From Myxococcales bacterium (GTDB taxonomy: Bacteria; Myxococcota; Polyangia; Fen-1088), in assembly GCA_003159055.1 (NCBI GenBank), contig PMLH01000422.1, forward strand, positions 1 through 6,529: 6,529 bases of DNA, given 5' to 3'. This document shows, in pieces, positions 5,542 through 6,529 of the stretch. Numbering within the stretch: position 1 is the first letter of the stretch; every line of letters starts with the position of its first letter. Both the position numbers and the translations under genes were made by a program. The notes beneath the pieces are model-generated. The model had not been told where the DNA came from. It searched no databases and saw only the letters and a list, made by a program, of their open reading frames with translations.

Positions 5542-6344
5542 AGAAGATCAGCCGGAACTCGCCCCTGCGTGCTGGCGCTGGACGAATTGTCGTCGCAGCT
5601 ACGGCTTTGCTTGGCGCCAGCTCGGCCTACGCCCAGGCGCCCTGGTCCGACGCACATCAGCAGCCGCGCTGGAAACCACAAACCGTCTTAGAGGAGTCGG
5701 AGGGGCCGGTGTTTTCCTGGGAGCCACTTCGGTTTGCTGTCGCGGCGGAAATTCGCACCACCTGGGTCCAAGACAGCGCGGCCAGGCGCCTGGTCGGAAG
5801 AGGCGCGCCAACCGGAGGTGGGTTGTCGCTGCGGGCCGATGCGTGGCGCCCGACGGCCAAGCTTTGGGCCGGGGTGGATCTCGGCTGGGCTTCGATCTCG
5901 ACCACGGATGAACAGTCCAGCTCGTCGGACATGGAAAGCCTGGACACCAATCTGCTTTCGCTGGGTGTTTCCGCACGCTATCACCTGTTTCGGTGGCTGG
6001 CCCCCTACGCCAGGCTCGCTGGCGGCGTGGGCTGGGACAAGCTGACGGTGGGCAGCGGCGCCGGGCAACTGCACGACAAGCACACCTTCGGCCACGGCTC
6101 CGTCGGCGGCGGCATCTACCTGAGAACCCCTGGCCTCCAGGTTCGCACTTCACGTCCCTCGCTTGCCCTCGGTTTTGTCTGCAACATCGAGGGCGGCTAC
6201 ATGCTTGCCACCAGCAGCACCTTCAGCCTGCAATCGTCGCCGGCTACCGGGGCGAAAGATCCCATTCCGACCCAGCCGGTTGCGATAGGCGAGGTGGGCC
6301 GCAGCGCCCCCTACCTGCGTGTCTCGGTTGGGCTTGCTTTTTGA
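5538..6344 (+). CDS. Small outer-membrane beta-barrel protein
   Basis: This is an exported protein of 268 residues. A Sec signal peptide has a basic n-region (MKKISRN), a hydrophobic core at 17-29 and a probable signal peptidase I site after Ala32 (SAYA|QA). There is no lipobox. After a Pro/Trp/Glu-rich segment (33-62) come amphipathic strands with alternating hydrophobic residues: about 65-77, 96-104, 109-120, 137-147, 152-164, 171-180, 207-224 and 258-268. The last strand, LRVSVGLAF, alternates perfectly and ends in Phe268, the typical C-terminal signal for BAM-dependent insertion. Size and strand count suit an 8-stranded OmpA/OmpW-sized barrel rather than a porin. Its ATG overlaps the TGA of the second lipoprotein gene, so it is likely made together with the two lipoproteins and could anchor them. 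Specific function unknown. Confidence 0.85.
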   Translation: MKKISRNSPLRAGAGRIVVAATALLGASSAYAQAPWSDAHQQPRWKPQTVLEESEGPVFSWEPLRFAVAAEIRTTWVQDSAARRLVGRGAPTGGGLSLRADAWRPTAKLWAGVDLGWASISTTDEQSSSSDMESLDTNLLSLGVSARYHLFRWLAPYARLAGGVGWDKLTVGSGAGQLHDKHTFGHGSVGGGIYLRTPGLQVRTSRPSLALGFVCNIEGGYMLATSSTFSLQSSPATGAKDPIPTQPVAIGEVGRSAPYLRVSVGLAF

Positions 6345-6437
6345 TCCTCGAAACCGTGGCGCCCATTCTGTTATGGTTAGGGTCGGGTAGAGCTGTGCAC
6401 CGCGATCCAGCCGAGGTGACGGCCCGCCTTGGGTGCC
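6345..6437 (+). promoter_or_regulatory. Intergenic region before uvrA
   Basis: These 93 bp between the barrel gene stop and uvrA probably hold the uvrA promoter. TGTTAT at 6369-6374 is -10-like but has no -35 at proper spacing. I see no hairpin terminator for the upstream cassette and no clear LexA-type palindrome. Confidence 0.3.
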
Positions 6438-6529
6438 ATGAAGAAGATCGTTGTCAAAGGCGCGCGCGAGCACAACCTGAAGAACGTCGACGTGGAGATC
6501 CCACGCGACAAGCTGGTGGTCATCACCGG
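6438..6529 (+). CDS. uvrA: Excinuclease ABC subunit A, 5' end only
   Basis: The first 30 codons of the damage-recognition ATPase of nucleotide excision repair are present; the gene runs off the window. The N terminus [17 protein letters not shown], then [10 protein letters not shown], matches the highly conserved UvrA start (compare E. coli MDKIEVRGARTHNLKNI and IPRDKLIVVTG). The window ends just before the expected Walker A motif (GLSGSGKS). The full protein is usually about 940-1000 residues. The ATG at 6438 fits the family start. An in-frame TTG at 6429, with GAGGTG 10 nt before it, would add three residues and cannot be excluded. It is a housekeeping gene on the same strand as the envelope cassette, 93 bp away, and probably unrelated in function. 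Confidence 0.93.
   Translation, partial: MKKIVVKGAREHNLKNVDVEIPRDKLVVIT

Noticed and set aside
5192..5911. 239-codon + strand open frame spanning the junction of the second lipoprotein and barrel genes
   Set aside because: Its product is Arg/Trp-rich with no coherent hydrophobic pattern. It overlaps two well-supported genes that have proper ribosome binding sites.
6366..6390. Possible LexA box or sigma-70 promoter before uvrA (CTGTTATGGTTAG)
   Set aside because: Only a left half resembling CTGT is present, with no matching ACAG at the right spacing. The -10-like TGTTAT has no -35 at 16-18 bp; the nearest TTGATC is 22 bp away.
1..6529. CRISPR arrays, tRNA or rRNA genes, insertion sequences, prophage or toxin-antitoxin genes
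   Set aside because: I looked for regular spaced repeats, cloverleaf or rRNA motifs, transposase or integrase motifs and small paired genes, and found none.

Overview
The window is a high-GC, gene-dense bacterial chromosome segment. Its exported proteins carry glycine-rich and Asp/Pro/Gly (PDGG, PDAG-like) linkers and lipoprotein beta-propeller architecture. This is common in Myxococcota and related 'deltaproteobacterial' lineages, so a myxobacterium-like Gram-negative host is the best guess. That guess rests on protein style only; no rRNA or tRNA is present to confirm it.

Layout: (1) positions 1-1134 hold the 3' end of ilvB (acetolactate synthase large subunit, cut by the window edge) followed by a complete ilvN (regulatory small subunit), both on the + strand, the start of branched-chain amino acid synthesis. 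(2) Positions 1135-1412 are a GC-rich, non-coding convergent intergenic region with two strong inverted repeats and short direct repeats. (3) Positions 1413-1817 (- strand) encode a small STAS-like anti-sigma-antagonist-type regulator. (4) Positions 1818-2008 are a divergent intergenic region with a 16-bp palindrome and repeated short motifs, the likely control region for both flanking genes. (5) Positions 2009-6344 (+ strand) form a three-gene cassette: a large beta-propeller lipoprotein with a disordered linker inserted in its propeller, a second propeller-like lipoprotein, and a small outer-membrane beta-barrel protein. Both internal junctions are ATGA overlaps, each preceded by the same GGAAGGA ribosome binding site at 7 nt. 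(6) Position 6438 to the end is the first 30 codons of uvrA (nucleotide excision repair), cut by the window edge.

The housekeeping genes at the two ends are ordinary. The part of interest is the middle cassette. Two lipoproteins and a beta-barrel made in fixed translational linkage look like components of one envelope assembly of unknown function. The divergent STAS protein is a possible but unproven regulator of it. I recognise no characterised system that matches the trio, and I assign no function to it.
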